DNA of 64,000 bases, taken from positions 31,152 to 95,151 of the forward strand of contig CAZFVY010000011.1 in the NCBI GenBank assembly GCA_964522665.1, in the 5' to 3' direction. This DNA comes from CAZFVY01 sp964522665 (GTDB taxonomy: Bacteria > Verrucomicrobiota > Verrucomicrobiia > Limisphaerales > CAZFVY01). Below the pieces are notes generated by a model. That model had not been told where the DNA came from. It did no database searches and saw only the letters and a program-made list of their open reading frames with translations. A program made the position numbers and the translations under genes. Positions within the stretch are counted from its first letter, which is position 1, and each line of letters starts with the position of its first letter. Positions 53,713 to 62,940 of this stretch are shown here, in pieces.

Positions 53713-54561
53713 ATGAATCCCAGGCATCTCGAGCGCAAGTGGAGGCAGATCATTGTGCTGGTCGCCTTTGCGGTCGGACTGACGGCGCGCTCTCTCAACG
53801 CGGCGGCAGGCTTGACGCTCTCCTGGCAGACGAATGTGTTGAAGGTCGCCGGCGGTGAGTTGCCGGGCAGTCCGATCGAGATTTGGTGGCTCGAAGCTTT
53901 CTGTCGCAAAGGGTCAACGCACCGCCCGTGGAATCTCACGACGATTCAGCACCGAACCGAATTGCTCTCGGCCGACCCGTCCGGCAAGCGGCTGAAACTG
54001 ATCAGTCACGTCGGCGCCGGCGTGGAAGCGCTGGAAGAACTGCAGGCGCGGCGAGACGAGGTGGAGTTCCGCGTCACCTTGAGGAATACCACCGCCGAGT
54101 CGGTCGATCTGGAATGGTTCGAGCCGTGCATCCATGTCGGACGATTCACCGGTCGAAACCAGACGAATTATATTTCGAAGTGCTTCATCTTTACCGAGAA
54201 CGGCCTGACGCGCCTCGATGAATTGCCGCGCAACGAGTCCGCCCTTTACCACGGCGGGCAAGTCTATGTTCCAAAGGGAATCGACGTGAACGATGTCAAC
54301 CCGCGCCCGATCAGCGTGGTCACGCCCGCCAACGGATTGATCGGCTGCTTCTCGGCGGATGACCAATACCTGCTGGCCACCGCTTGGGAGCGAACGCAAC
54401 ACCTCTTCCAGGGCGTCATCGTCTGCATCCATTCCGATCCGCACGTCGGCGGGCTGAAGGCGTACGAAACGAAACAGCTTCGCGGGAAGATTTATCTCAT
54501 GAAGAACGACCCCGCGGCGTTGTTGAAAAGGTACCGTCATGATTTTCCAGACGGGAAATGA
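53713..54561 (+). CDS. Exported hypothetical protein
   Basis: 282 aa from the ATG at 53713. Signal peptide is likely (QIIVLVAFAVGLTARSLNAA). The mature part is beta-rich: SPIEIWWLEAFCRKGSTHRP, FRVTLRNTTAESVDLEWFEP and VTPANGLIGCFSADDQYLLA look like strands of a beta-sandwich. I know no family name for it; similar exported proteins occur in PVC genomes. Four cysteines could pair. It follows the methyltransferase gene by 52 bases. 54562-54761 holds no gene; CTGTTTT (54611-54617) and AAAACAG (54630-54636) form a weak hairpin there. Confidence 0.7.
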   Translation: MNPRHLERKWRQIIVLVAFAVGLTARSLNAAAGLTLSWQTNVLKVAGGELPGSPIEIWWLEAFCRKGSTHRPWNLTTIQHRTELLSADPSGKRLKLISHVGAGVEALEELQARRDEVEFRVTLRNTTAESVDLEWFEPCIHVGRFTGRNQTNYISKCFIFTENGLTRLDELPRNESALYHGGQVYVPKGIDVNDVNPRPISVVTPANGLIGCFSADDQYLLATAWERTQHLFQGVIVCIHSDPHVGGLKAYETKQLRGKIYLMKNDPAALLKRYRHDFPDGK

Positions 54562-54761
54562 GGCGACGCGACCGTCGTTGTCGGCGCTTGATCGAACGGG
54601 AAGCCGGCGGCTGTTTTGGTCGTTTTAGCAAAACAGGCTTCGCAATTGTGGACGTGATTCCGACTACCGGGTGGTTAATGAAGTTTGTCTTCCAATTTGC
54701 AATTATGTGGCATGGAACTAGCTTGCGATTGTTGTTACAGCGACTTTGAGAATGTAAATTT

Positions 54762-57236
54762 ATGAGACTGAAACCGATATGCGCCGCTTTGGCGTGGCTT
54801 GGAATCGTGGCCGGCGCCCGGTTCCAGCTTCGCGCGGACCCTCCGGCGCCCCCGGCGATCACGAACCTTTCGGTGGTCAACTCCCAACTGAAGCTTCAGT
54901 TCACTCCTTATCCCGCCGCCGCGCAGTATAAGTTTCAGCGAGCCGGCGTCGTTGGTCAAACGTTCGTGGATGATCCAACCGCCGCGCTGACCGGGTTCGC
55001 CGGCCTGGCTCCGGCCTTCGATGGGCAGGGGTTTTTCCGCCTTGGCGTTGTCCCGATGGATTCGAACGCCGTTCTGACCGCGACGGTCTTGAATCGGCTG
55101 GCTTATGGGCAGACGCCGGACGAGTTGGAGCGGGTCACAGCGATGGGGCCGCAGGCGTTCATCGCGGAACAGATGGCGCCGGAGGGGATCAACGAAACCA
55201 TTGACAAGTTGCCGAACGGGGAGTCCCCTGGGGGGACAAATTGGGTGCATGTCACCGGGACGGGAACCGGCAGCGCTTCGACGCTCTTCATTTACCTTTC
55301 GTCTCCCGGCGACGCTTACATCGATGACATTCAGTTGGTTGCGGGGAGCGTGCCCGAAGTGGGAACAAATCTCATCCGGAACGGCGGTTTTGAAGGGACT
55401 TTCGACACCAACTCCTGGACGGTGTCGCCAAATTTGAGCGCGTCGGCGCCCACCGCGAGCATCGCGCATTCGGGTTCCCAGAGCCTGCATATCGTGGCGA
55501 ACGCCGGCGGGACCACGCTCGCCAGCTCGATTTGGCAGACGACCACCATGACGCTGAGCAGCAGCAAGACGTACACGTTGAGCTACTGGTACCTGCCGAG
55601 CGCGAACGGCAGCGCGCTGACCGTGCGTCTGTCGGGCAGCGGGATCGTCACGACGCCGGATAATTCGCTCGGCAACCTTTACGTCCGACTGGCCAGTGGC
55701 GCCGCCGCGATTGAAGATTTGCGCGCGTGGTATTCAATCCACGCGGTCGCCGCCAAGCGGCAACTCTTGGAGGTTTTGACGCAGTTCCTCGACAACCATT
55801 TTGTGACCCAATATTCGAAAAGCGCCGCGTATTTCGGCAATTACTACCCCGACGGAAACACGCAGGTGCAATTGGCGACGAGTCTCGAATTCCGGGAGAT
55901 CGGCCGGTGGCGGAGCCAGTTGATGAACCCAAATGTCACCTTTTACGATCTGTTGCGATCCAGCGCGGAAAGCCCGGCGATGATCATTTACCTCGATACC
56001 GTGACGAGCCGCGGCGATGGCAACAACGTGGCGAATGAGAATTACGCGCGGGAATTGCAGGAGCTTTTTACCTTCGGCGTGGATAACGGTTACGATCAAA
56101 ATGATGTGACCGTCATGTCCCGCGCGTGGAGCGGGTGGACGCTCCGCTTGGTGACGCCCGACAACGTGGCGAATCCGTTCGCGCCGCAAACCACGGTCAT
56201 CAATCCGCTGGCAACCAACAATTTCAGCAACATCACAAATTTGCTCGGCGTTTGGGCGTTCAATTTCCGCTCGGACCATCACAACAGCGGCGCCAAGGTG
56301 ATCTACCCGGGAAAGACCGTGCCGGCGCGCTTTGGCCCTCCTTGGGCGGGCCGACCGTATGAATTGGACCTGCCGGCGCGGACTGGCACCAATGGGATCG
56401 CGGATGGTTACGACGTGATCAATCACCTGGCGAACCAGCCGTTCACCGAGGAGTTTATCAGCGTCAAACTCTGCCGCGTGTTCGTGCATGACAATTTCGC
56501 GATCGGTTACGATTTCACGGATCCGAATCTTTCGCCCGAGGGCCAACTGGTGAAGCAGTGCATGTTGGCCTGGGAGAACAGCTCTCCGAAAGGGCAGATG
56601 CGGGTGGTGCTGAATACCATTTTCAATTCAGACTTGTTCCGCGGCCAAGGGGCGGCGATGCAGAAAGTCAAAACTCCTTTCGAGTACGCGGCCAGCGCGA
56701 TCCGGGTCATGCGTTCCGCCAAAACCGACTGGACGTTCACGGCGGACACGGATGGGTATTCATTTACGACACCGCTGAGCCGGATGGGAAGCATGAACCT
56801 TTTTGATCGCGCCGAGCCGAACGGCTATCCCGAGGTGGCGGCGGGCTGGGTCAGCGCCGGTACGCTCGCCGAGCGGCTCCGTTTCGTGCAAACCACCTGC
56901 ATGCCGACGAGTGATTCCGCGAAGACCGACGGCATCTCTCCGGGCAACAAAAACGTCACGGACCCGGTGGCGTTAATCAAACTGAAACTGCCGGCCGCGA
57001 GTTGGAGCGACGCCGGCGCGGTGGCGGACTACTTCCTAAGCATTTTCTTCCCGGGCGAAGGCAAGGCCAACCTCGACCTCTATCGGTCCGCCGCGATCAC
57101 CTACCTCAATACCGCCGATGACGGCAAAACCGCCTCTCCGTTCAACTTGGTGGCCGGAACGCCCGCCACCCTTGACACCCGCGTGCGCGGCGTGGCGGCG
57201 ATGTTGCTGAGCGCGCAACGTTTTCAGGAGCAATAA
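54762..57236 (+). CDS. DUF1800 protein with inserted carbohydrate-binding-like module
   Basis: 824 aa, exported (ICAALAWLGIVAGARF). Residues about 32-100 form the short beta module shared by other exported proteins here (LKLQFTPYPAAAQYKFQR, ending GFFRLGVVP). DUF1800 then starts (LNRLAYGQTPDELERVTAMG, FIAEQM), is interrupted at about 155-300 by a CBM-like beta domain (LIRNGGFEGTFDTNSWTV, SGSQSLHI, YTLSYWYLPS) and resumes (FLDNHFVTQYSK; the core NENYARELQELFTFGVDNGY near 423; GVWAFNFRSDHHN). DUF1800 genes are regularly paired with DUF1501 genes, as here (1 base from the next ATG). Function of the pair is unsettled. Confidence 0.88.
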   Translation: MRLKPICAALAWLGIVAGARFQLRADPPAPPAITNLSVVNSQLKLQFTPYPAAAQYKFQRAGVVGQTFVDDPTAALTGFAGLAPAFDGQGFFRLGVVPMDSNAVLTATVLNRLAYGQTPDELERVTAMGPQAFIAEQMAPEGINETIDKLPNGESPGGTNWVHVTGTGTGSASTLFIYLSSPGDAYIDDIQLVAGSVPEVGTNLIRNGGFEGTFDTNSWTVSPNLSASAPTASIAHSGSQSLHIVANAGGTTLASSIWQTTTMTLSSSKTYTLSYWYLPSANGSALTVRLSGSGIVTTPDNSLGNLYVRLASGAAAIEDLRAWYSIHAVAAKRQLLEVLTQFLDNHFVTQYSKSAAYFGNYYPDGNTQVQLATSLEFREIGRWRSQLMNPNVTFYDLLRSSAESPAMIIYLDTVTSRGDGNNVANENYARELQELFTFGVDNGYDQNDVTVMSRAWSGWTLRLVTPDNVANPFAPQTTVINPLATNNFSNITNLLGVWAFNFRSDHHNSGAKVIYPGKTVPARFGPPWAGRPYELDLPARTGTNGIADGYDVINHLANQPFTEEFISVKLCRVFVHDNFAIGYDFTDPNLSPEGQLVKQCMLAWENSSPKGQMRVVLNTIFNSDLFRGQGAAMQKVKTPFEYAASAIRVMRSAKTDWTFTADTDGYSFTTPLSRMGSMNLFDRAEPNGYPEVAAGWVSAGTLAERLRFVQTTCMPTSDSAKTDGISPGNKNVTDPVALIKLKLPAASWSDAGAVADYFLSIFFPGEGKANLDLYRSAAITYLNTADDGKTASPFNLVAGTPATLDTRVRGVAAMLLSAQRFQEQ

Positions 57237-57237
57237 A

Positions 57238-58848
57238 ATGGAACATTTCAATCTACTGACGCGGCGCGGTTTTCTTGACCGTGGCGCAAAAATCGGGCTG
57301 GGCGCCGCGCTGGCGAGTCTGCTGGACATTCCGCTGGTCATGAAGCGCGCCCTGGCGGACGGCCAGATCGGCCTCAACGGCAAGAAGCTGATGTTCATCT
57401 TCCTGCGCGGCGCGAATGACGGCTTGAACTCGGTGATCCCGATCCGCGACTCAGCCTATAGCGCCGTCAATCGGCCCAATATATTGATTCCTACAGATCC
57501 TGGGACCGATTACTCGGTCAACGGGCCTTGCGACTTCCCGACCAGCGCGAACCCGGCCGACGCGACGTTTAATTATGCGAACGCGATTCGCGTCGGTAAC
57601 GGATTTGCCGCGTTGCACCCGGCTTTGAAATTCCTGGCGCCGGTCTATAACGCGGGCGATCTCGCGCTGCTCCATCGCGTCGCCTATCCCAAGCAGTCGC
57701 GGTCGCATTTCGACTCGCAGAATTATTGGGAGACCGGCTCGCCCAACAACAATTTGGTCAAGGATGGCATTTTTTACCGCACCATGCTCGAATCTGGTTT
57801 GCCGGCCCGGAACGCGTTGACCGGCGTCTCGGTGCAGTCGGCGTTGCCACTGTCGCTGCAAGGCTCGGACGCCGCCATGACCAATCTTGGCGATCCAACG
57901 CGCTACACGCTCCTCGGCATCCCGAGTTCAACCGGCCAGGCCAAAGCGATCAGCAATGTCACCGCCGCGGAGCAATTCGGTTTTCCGGGGAAAATGAATC
58001 GTGAGTTATTGAGCCTGCAGTATCAAAACCTCTCCGAGACGATGACGATTTTCTCGCAGATGAATTTCAGCGACGCCGGCAATATTTTTGTGGATGACGT
58101 CAATACGGACGGGGACACCGGCCCGTATTACCTGTTTCCGACCTCGAACGCCAAGAACGGCGGCTCCGCGTTGCATGGCGCCTCGGCTAATAAATACGTC
58201 GTCGATACCGGCGCGTACGGTTTTTTCAATAGCCTCAAGGCGGCGGCGCTCGTGCTCAACAACACCGACGCGGTGATCGCGGGTACAGAAATGGGGGGCT
58301 TCGATACCCACAACAATCAGGGCGCCGCCACCGGACAGCACGCCAACCTTCAAAAACGGATCGCGTGGGCCATTTACGGCTTGAAGAAATACTTTACCAA
58401 ATACGCCAACAAGGCGTCCTGGGATAATCTCGTGGTGATCACGCTTTCCGAGTTCGGCCGCACGAGCATCCAAAATTCATCACTCGGCACCGATCACGCG
58501 GAGGCCAACGTCATGTTCGTCGCCGGTGGGGCGGTCAAGGGATATAACAAGTCCGGTTCGGGCAGCGGCGTCTTCGGGTGCAGCCCGGCGGACGCGTTTA
58601 ACGGGCAGACGATTCCCTGGGTCACCGGCCAGACGGGCTCGATGTTCGGCGCCAGCAGCCGTTACCTGAGACGCGCGGTCGATTACCGGTCGGTACTCGG
58701 CAAACTGATTCGCGATCACCTCGGCGCCTCGCAGGCCCAGTTGAACCGCATCATCCCCGGCTACACGGATGCGCGGGAAAAGCTGCAATCAGGCGGCGTC
58801 TCGGCGATCGACAACACGCAGATCTTCGGCGAATTGAACATCGTTTGA
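57238..58848 (+). CDS. DUF1501 family protein, Tat-exported (DUF1800-linked type)
   Basis: 536 aa. LTRRGFLDRGAKIG is a twin-arginine signal. DUF1501 motifs are MFIFLRGANDGLNSVIPI, AYPKQSRSHFDSQNYWETG, AGTEMGGFDTHNNQG and VITLSEFGRTS. It is longer than and only distantly similar to the two DUF1501 proteins at 23544-26219, as expected for the DUF1800-linked subfamily. Its ATG follows the DUF1800 stop by 1 base. The His and Asp residues of the alkaline-phosphatase-type fold look present (DTHNN, EFGRT, DHAEANV). Periplasmic; partner of the DUF1800 protein. Confidence 0.9.
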   Translation: MEHFNLLTRRGFLDRGAKIGLGAALASLLDIPLVMKRALADGQIGLNGKKLMFIFLRGANDGLNSVIPIRDSAYSAVNRPNILIPTDPGTDYSVNGPCDFPTSANPADATFNYANAIRVGNGFAALHPALKFLAPVYNAGDLALLHRVAYPKQSRSHFDSQNYWETGSPNNNLVKDGIFYRTMLESGLPARNALTGVSVQSALPLSLQGSDAAMTNLGDPTRYTLLGIPSSTGQAKAISNVTAAEQFGFPGKMNRELLSLQYQNLSETMTIFSQMNFSDAGNIFVDDVNTDGDTGPYYLFPTSNAKNGGSALHGASANKYVVDTGAYGFFNSLKAAALVLNNTDAVIAGTEMGGFDTHNNQGAATGQHANLQKRIAWAIYGLKKYFTKYANKASWDNLVVITLSEFGRTSIQNSSLGTDHAEANVMFVAGGAVKGYNKSGSGSGVFGCSPADAFNGQTIPWVTGQTGSMFGASSRYLRRAVDYRSVLGKLIRDHLGASQAQLNRIIPGYTDAREKLQSGGVSAIDNTQIFGELNIV

Positions 58849-58891
58849 GCGGACGCCGACGTCGAGCCGCCGCGACCGACCGGATTTCCGA

Positions 58892-59836
58892 ATGAGCGAA
58901 ATCTTTGAATGGCGCTTTGCCGGTCGAGGAATTACCGCCCTAGCGGCTTTGGCCGCGGGCCTGGCCCAAACTCGCGCCGACAGCGTTTTTCTCGCCCCGG
59001 TCGCGGACACCACGCTGATCGAGACTGTGCCCGACAACAACATGGGCGCGCAGCTCTACGTCAACGCGGGAACCACCCAGAATTACACCCGGAACCGCGG
59101 GTTGTTCAAATTTGACCTCGCCGGTCAAGTCCCGCCGGGATCACGGGTGACTTCGGTGACGGTAACCTTCGAGGTCGTGCACGAACCGAAGGACGGCTAC
59201 GCGTCAGCCTCGTTTGACCTGCATCGCGTCCTTCGCGCATGGGGGGAGGGTGATCAGGTGAGCGCGGACCCGCACAGTCCTGGGCTGGGCGCCCCCGCGA
59301 CCGCGGGCGAAGCCACCTGGAACCATCGCTTCGCGTTGACGACCAACACCTGGGCAGCGCCGGGCGCCGCGGCGACGAATGATTACGTCGCGGTTCCCAG
59401 CGCCGAACAGGCGATTTATGATCTGAGCAACTCTCCGTACACCTTTGGCCCGGAAGCGGGCTTGACGGCGGACGCGCAGCTCTGGCTCGACCACCCCGAG
59501 ACGAACTTCGGCTGGCTGCTGAAATGCGCCGATGAAACCTTTAATTTTACGGCGCGCCGCTTCGGCTCGCGAGAAGACCCTGACAACGCGCCCATCCTCG
59601 AGGTTGATTATGACCCGCCCCTGCGCATTACTCAGGCGGGGATTTCGGGCGGGAAGTTGACGCTGCAGTTCACGGCGCTTCCGGGACAATCCTACGCCGT
59701 CGAATTCAGTGACACTCTGCGGACGGGGAGTTGGAGCACGCTGACCAACCTGACGGGGAGCGCCGCGGGGACCAATGTCGTGGTCGTTGCGCCGACCGGA
59801 GGTGCGCCAAAGTTTTTTCGCCTCAGAACCCCTTGA
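58892..59836 (+). CDS. DNRLRE-domain exported protein
   Basis: 314 aa with a signal-like N-terminus (ITALAALAAGLAQTRA). The DNRLRE domain is seen in DTTLIETVPDNNMGAQLYVN and RGLFKFDLAGQVPPGSRVTS, with later VTFEVVHEP and DLHRVLRAWGEGDQVSADP. This beta-sandwich domain is used by secreted adhesins and carbohydrate-linked proteins. The C-terminus (GGKLTLQFTALPGQSYAVEF, ending PKFFRLRTP) is the shared short beta module. Third gene of the DUF1800-DUF1501 set, 43 bases after DUF1501. No catalytic site visible. Confidence 0.85.
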   Translation: MSEIFEWRFAGRGITALAALAAGLAQTRADSVFLAPVADTTLIETVPDNNMGAQLYVNAGTTQNYTRNRGLFKFDLAGQVPPGSRVTSVTVTFEVVHEPKDGYASASFDLHRVLRAWGEGDQVSADPHSPGLGAPATAGEATWNHRFALTTNTWAAPGAAATNDYVAVPSAEQAIYDLSNSPYTFGPEAGLTADAQLWLDHPETNFGWLLKCADETFNFTARRFGSREDPDNAPILEVDYDPPLRITQAGISGGKLTLQFTALPGQSYAVEFSDTLRTGSWSTLTNLTGSAAGTNVVVVAPTGGAPKFFRLRTP

Positions 59837-59841
59837 CTGGT

Positions 59842-59858
59842 CGCGGCTTCGAGCCGCG
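59842..59858 (+). terminator. GC hairpin just after the DNRLRE gene
   Basis: CGCGGCT (59842-59848), loop TCG, AGCCGCG (59852-59858): a perfect 7-bp stem beginning six bases after the stop codon. No T-run follows, so intrinsic termination is not certain, but the position at the end of the operon supports an end signal. The remainder of 59859-60136 has no recognised gene. Confidence 0.4.
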
Positions 59859-60136
59859 GGCGCTGAGTTGCGTGCGTTCTCGAATTTGAGCCTGCCTCGC
59901 GCCGCCGGTTCTCATGCTTGAGAGTCCGCGCCCTTCGTCGGCCGGATTAATCGCGCTCGAGTCGCCCAATGGCGGAAGACGTTATATGAGACTGGGGAGC
60001 CTGGCGTTGGCCATCCCTCGACGGTTGGTCGTCGAAGCATACCGCTCTCGCCCGCCCGCATCGGGTTGACAGGAGCTTCCACCTCCGACCGGCGCAAGCC
60101 GGACGGCCGATTCTCAAGAATCTCTAGCCGAGATGG

Positions 60137-60328
60137 TTACGCGCGGAGGCGGTCCACGAACTGTTGGACCTTGAACTTGATCCCTTGGGTAAAACCCTGG
60201 GGTTTGGTAAGTTCTTCTAATGCTCCCCCGGGGCGCTGTTTTTTGGGCAACGGTATCAGCAGCCCGGTGTCGTCCACCTTGAACTGCATGGTCTGCCGGA
60301 GTTTGGTTGGGTCGTCCTGGGATTTCAT
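60137..60328 (-). CDS. Small hypothetical protein
   Basis: 63 aa, MKSQDDPTKLRQTMQFKV then TGLLIPLPKKQRPGGALEEL and GIKFKVQQFVDRLRA. The composition is balanced and protein-like (hydrophobic residues spaced as in short strands and a terminal helix), unlike the arginine-rich shadow frames nearby. No family recognised, no clear Shine-Dalgarno. It may be a real cytoplasmic small protein of the lineage. 60329-60449 holds nothing else recognised. Confidence 0.4.
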   Translation of the reverse strand: MKSQDDPTKLRQTMQFKVDDTGLLIPLPKKQRPGGALEELTKPQGFTQGIKFKVQQFVDRLRA

Positions 60329-60449
60329 AATCGGGGCTAACTAACTGGGTAGCAGGATGAATGCCATAAGCGATTTTAATAAACCGCTAATATTATTGAG
60401 AGCCTACCGGTCGCTTGCCGATCGGGGATTCCCGTGGCAGGATTTTCGC

Positions 60450-61388
60450 ATGGCATTCCGACACCAGTCCACCAAACCGCCGGACGCGGCGCATCGCGTG
60501 TCACCAGAGTGTGCGGCGTGCGTTCGGGGTCGCCCCGGAGCGTGGCGGTCGTCGCGTCAAGGCGCACGGTATTTCATCCTCGCCGAGGCCGGTCGCGCGC
60601 GCCGATTTCTGCGGCCTGGCATCGCGGCCCTCCTTCTCATCGTGGGCTTGACGACCGAGTCGCGCGGGCTGGGGGCGGATCCGTCGGCGAATCCGGCCCC
60701 GACCGCCGCGGCGCCGGAGGAAGCGCAGAAAAGCCAGCAGTATGAATTTCGCGAACTCCACGATCCCGATGGGATCGGCAAATTCTATCTTGGGCGCGAG
60801 ATCGCGCACGTAATGGGCCACCAGGCGGCGGATTGGCTGGAGCGGCCGGAGCGGGAGGAGGAAGAGCGGCCGGATCTACTGTTAAGCGCGCTGCGGCTAA
60901 AACCCGGGCAGGTGGTAGCGGATATCGGCGCCGGTTCGGGATACCTGAGTTGGCGCATGGCCCGGCAGGTGGGCGTTAAAGGGATCGTTTACGCGGTCGA
61001 TATTCAACCGGAGATGCTCGAATTGCTGGCGCGAAAAATGGCGCAGCGGTCGGTGACTAACGTCGTACCGGCGCTGGGCACGATCACCGATCCGAACCTT
61101 CCGGCGGCGGCGGTGGACCTCGTCATTATGGTCGATGTTTATCACGAGTTTTCCCATCCGCGCGAGATGATGGCGGCGATTCGACGCTCGCTCAAACCCG
61201 AGGGCAGGGTGGTATTCGTCGAATACCGCGGGGAGGACCCGAGCGTGCCGATCAAGCGGACGCATAAAATGACCGAGGCCCAAGTGCGGAAGGAAGCCCA
61301 AGCCGCGGGGCTTGATTGGGTCGAAACGATCGAGACTTTACCCCGCCAACACATCATTGTCTGCCAACGAACCAAGGCGCCGCGCTGA
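60450..61388 (+). CDS. Class I methyltransferase-fold protein with N-terminal signal
   Basis: 312 aa from the ATG at 60450; an earlier in-frame start at 60357 and later ones are possible because the N-terminus is poorly conserved. A hydrophobic segment (RPGIAALLLIVGLTTESRG) looks like a signal peptide or anchor and is followed by an Ala/Pro-rich linker. The rest is a Rossmann methyltransferase: VVADIGAGSGYLSWRMARQV, VYAVDIQPEMLELLARKM, DLVIMVDVYHEFSHPREMM and EGRVVFVEYRGED. Exported SAM-type methyltransferase folds occur in several bacteria although SAM is not expected outside the cytoplasm; the role is unknown. The 3' end overlaps the next gene. Confidence 0.78.
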   Translation: MAFRHQSTKPPDAAHRVSPECAACVRGRPGAWRSSRQGARYFILAEAGRARRFLRPGIAALLLIVGLTTESRGLGADPSANPAPTAAAPEEAQKSQQYEFRELHDPDGIGKFYLGREIAHVMGHQAADWLERPEREEEERPDLLLSALRLKPGQVVADIGAGSGYLSWRMARQVGVKGIVYAVDIQPEMLELLARKMAQRSVTNVVPALGTITDPNLPAAAVDLVIMVDVYHEFSHPREMMAAIRRSLKPEGRVVFVEYRGEDPSVPIKRTHKMTEAQVRKEAQAAGLDWVETIETLPRQHIIVCQRTKAPR

Positions 61389-62841
61389 GCTTTTTCTGGG
61401 CCGGTGGCTTTTCCTGCGCCTGCTCGGGGTCATCTATTTTCTGGCGTTCGTTTCGCTCTGGTCGCAAGTCGATGGGCTGATCGGGAGTCACGGAATTCTG
61501 CCCGCCGCCGAATTCCTGCGGTCGATCGCGGAGCGGGTCGGACCCGAGCGATTTTGGTGGTTGCCGACGCTCGGTTGGTGGAACGCGAGCGATTGGTTTT
61601 TGCGCCTGCTCTGCGGCGGGGGAGCGGGGTTGGCGGTCTTACTATTTTGCGGCGTCGCGCCGAGGCTGGTCTCGGCGGCGCTTTGGGTCGCGTACCTTTC
61701 CCTTGGCACGCTGGGGCAGGATTTCCTGAGCTTCCAGTGGGACACTTTGCTGCTGGAGTGCGGCTTCCTGGCGATTTTCTTTGCCCCGCGACAATGGCTT
61801 CCTGATTTGGCGCGCGAAACGCCACCTTCAATCGTGATCGTATGGCTGTACCGCTGGCTCCTGTTCCGACTGATGTTCCTGTCCGGGGCCGTGAAACTGC
61901 TGAGTCGGGATCATTGGTGGTGGAGCCTGCGCGCGCTCGAGGTGCACTACGAAACCCAGCCGCTGCCGACTTGGATCGGATGGTACGCCCACCAACTTCC
62001 CGCGTCGGGCCAGCGATTTTCAGTCGTGGTGATGTTCGCGATTGAGCTGGCGGCGCCGTTTTTGATTTTCACGGGCCGCCGGGGACGGCGCATCGCGGCC
62101 GCGGGAATCGCGGGCCTGATGCTGCTCATCGTGGCCACGGGTAACTATTGTTTCTTTAACCTGCTTACGCTGGCGCTATGTCTTTTACTGCTGGATGACG
62201 ACGACCTGCGACCGTTCGTGCCGCGGCGCCTCACGCCGCCTTCGCAAAGCGAGACTTCCCCAACGTTTTGGGCACGGGTCCGAACCGCGGGCGTCGCGGT
62301 TCTGGCGGCGACGTTGCTCCTGATAAGCGGGGCCGAAATGAACGCGCGAATGTTTGGCTGGGAGCCTTGGCCGGCCCCGCTCCAGGAATTGACCCGACTG
62401 GCGGCGCCTTTTCGGTCGGTCAATTCGTACGGGCTCTTCGCGGTCATGACTTCGCCACGCCTCGAGATCGAGATTGAAGGGAGCGATGATCGGGTGAACT
62501 GGCGAACGTATCAATTCCGCTGGAAACCGGGCGAATTGGGACACGCCCCGGCGTTCGTCCAGCCCCATCAGCCGAGGCTCGACTGGCAAATGTGGTTCGC
62601 GGCGCTCGGGGACTACCGTCAAAATCCATGGTTCCTCCATTTTCTAGAACGATTGTTACAAGGATCGCCACCGGTCCTCGGACTGTTGGAGCGGAATCCG
62701 TTCCCGTCGGCCCCGCCGCGCTACGTCCGGGCGACGCTTTACGAATATCATTTTACCGATTGGGCAACGCGCCGCGCGACGGGAGGGTGGTGGCGCCGGG
62801 AGAAGAAGGGGCCGTATTGTCCCGAGGCTTCGCTACGTTGA
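61312..62841 (+). CDS. Lipase maturation factor-like membrane protein
   Basis: Up to 509 aa; the ATG at 61312 overlaps the previous gene by 77 bases, so a later start such as TTG at 61357 is plausible. Conserved LMF1-type segments: FLRLLGVIYFLAFVSLWSQV, GLIGSHGILPAAEFL, LSFQWDTLLLECGFLAIFFA and SGAVKLLSRDHWWWSLRALE. At least six hydrophobic helices. The last third lies outside the membrane region and ends with GSPPVLGLLERNPFP and PPRYVRATLYEYHFTDWATR, typical for the family. In animals LMF1 helps fold lipases in the ER; bacterial relatives are membrane proteins of unknown role. Confidence 0.87.
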   Translation: MIGSKRSRLYPANTSLSANEPRRRAELFLGRWLFLRLLGVIYFLAFVSLWSQVDGLIGSHGILPAAEFLRSIAERVGPERFWWLPTLGWWNASDWFLRLLCGGGAGLAVLLFCGVAPRLVSAALWVAYLSLGTLGQDFLSFQWDTLLLECGFLAIFFAPRQWLPDLARETPPSIVIVWLYRWLLFRLMFLSGAVKLLSRDHWWWSLRALEVHYETQPLPTWIGWYAHQLPASGQRFSVVVMFAIELAAPFLIFTGRRGRRIAAAGIAGLMLLIVATGNYCFFNLLTLALCLLLLDDDDLRPFVPRRLTPPSQSETSPTFWARVRTAGVAVLAATLLLISGAEMNARMFGWEPWPAPLQELTRLAAPFRSVNSYGLFAVMTSPRLEIEIEGSDDRVNWRTYQFRWKPGELGHAPAFVQPHQPRLDWQMWFAALGDYRQNPWFLHFLERLLQGSPPVLGLLERNPFPSAPPRYVRATLYEYHFTDWATRRATGGWWRREKKGPYCPEASLR

Positions 62842-62940
62842 CGGGTTCGGGAGCGGCGCGGCGTCAGCGGCGCACCTTCACCGTGGCGCGGCGGCTTTGC
62901 GTTCCTGTTCAAGCTGCGTTCGGAATGTGTTTTCCGCTTT

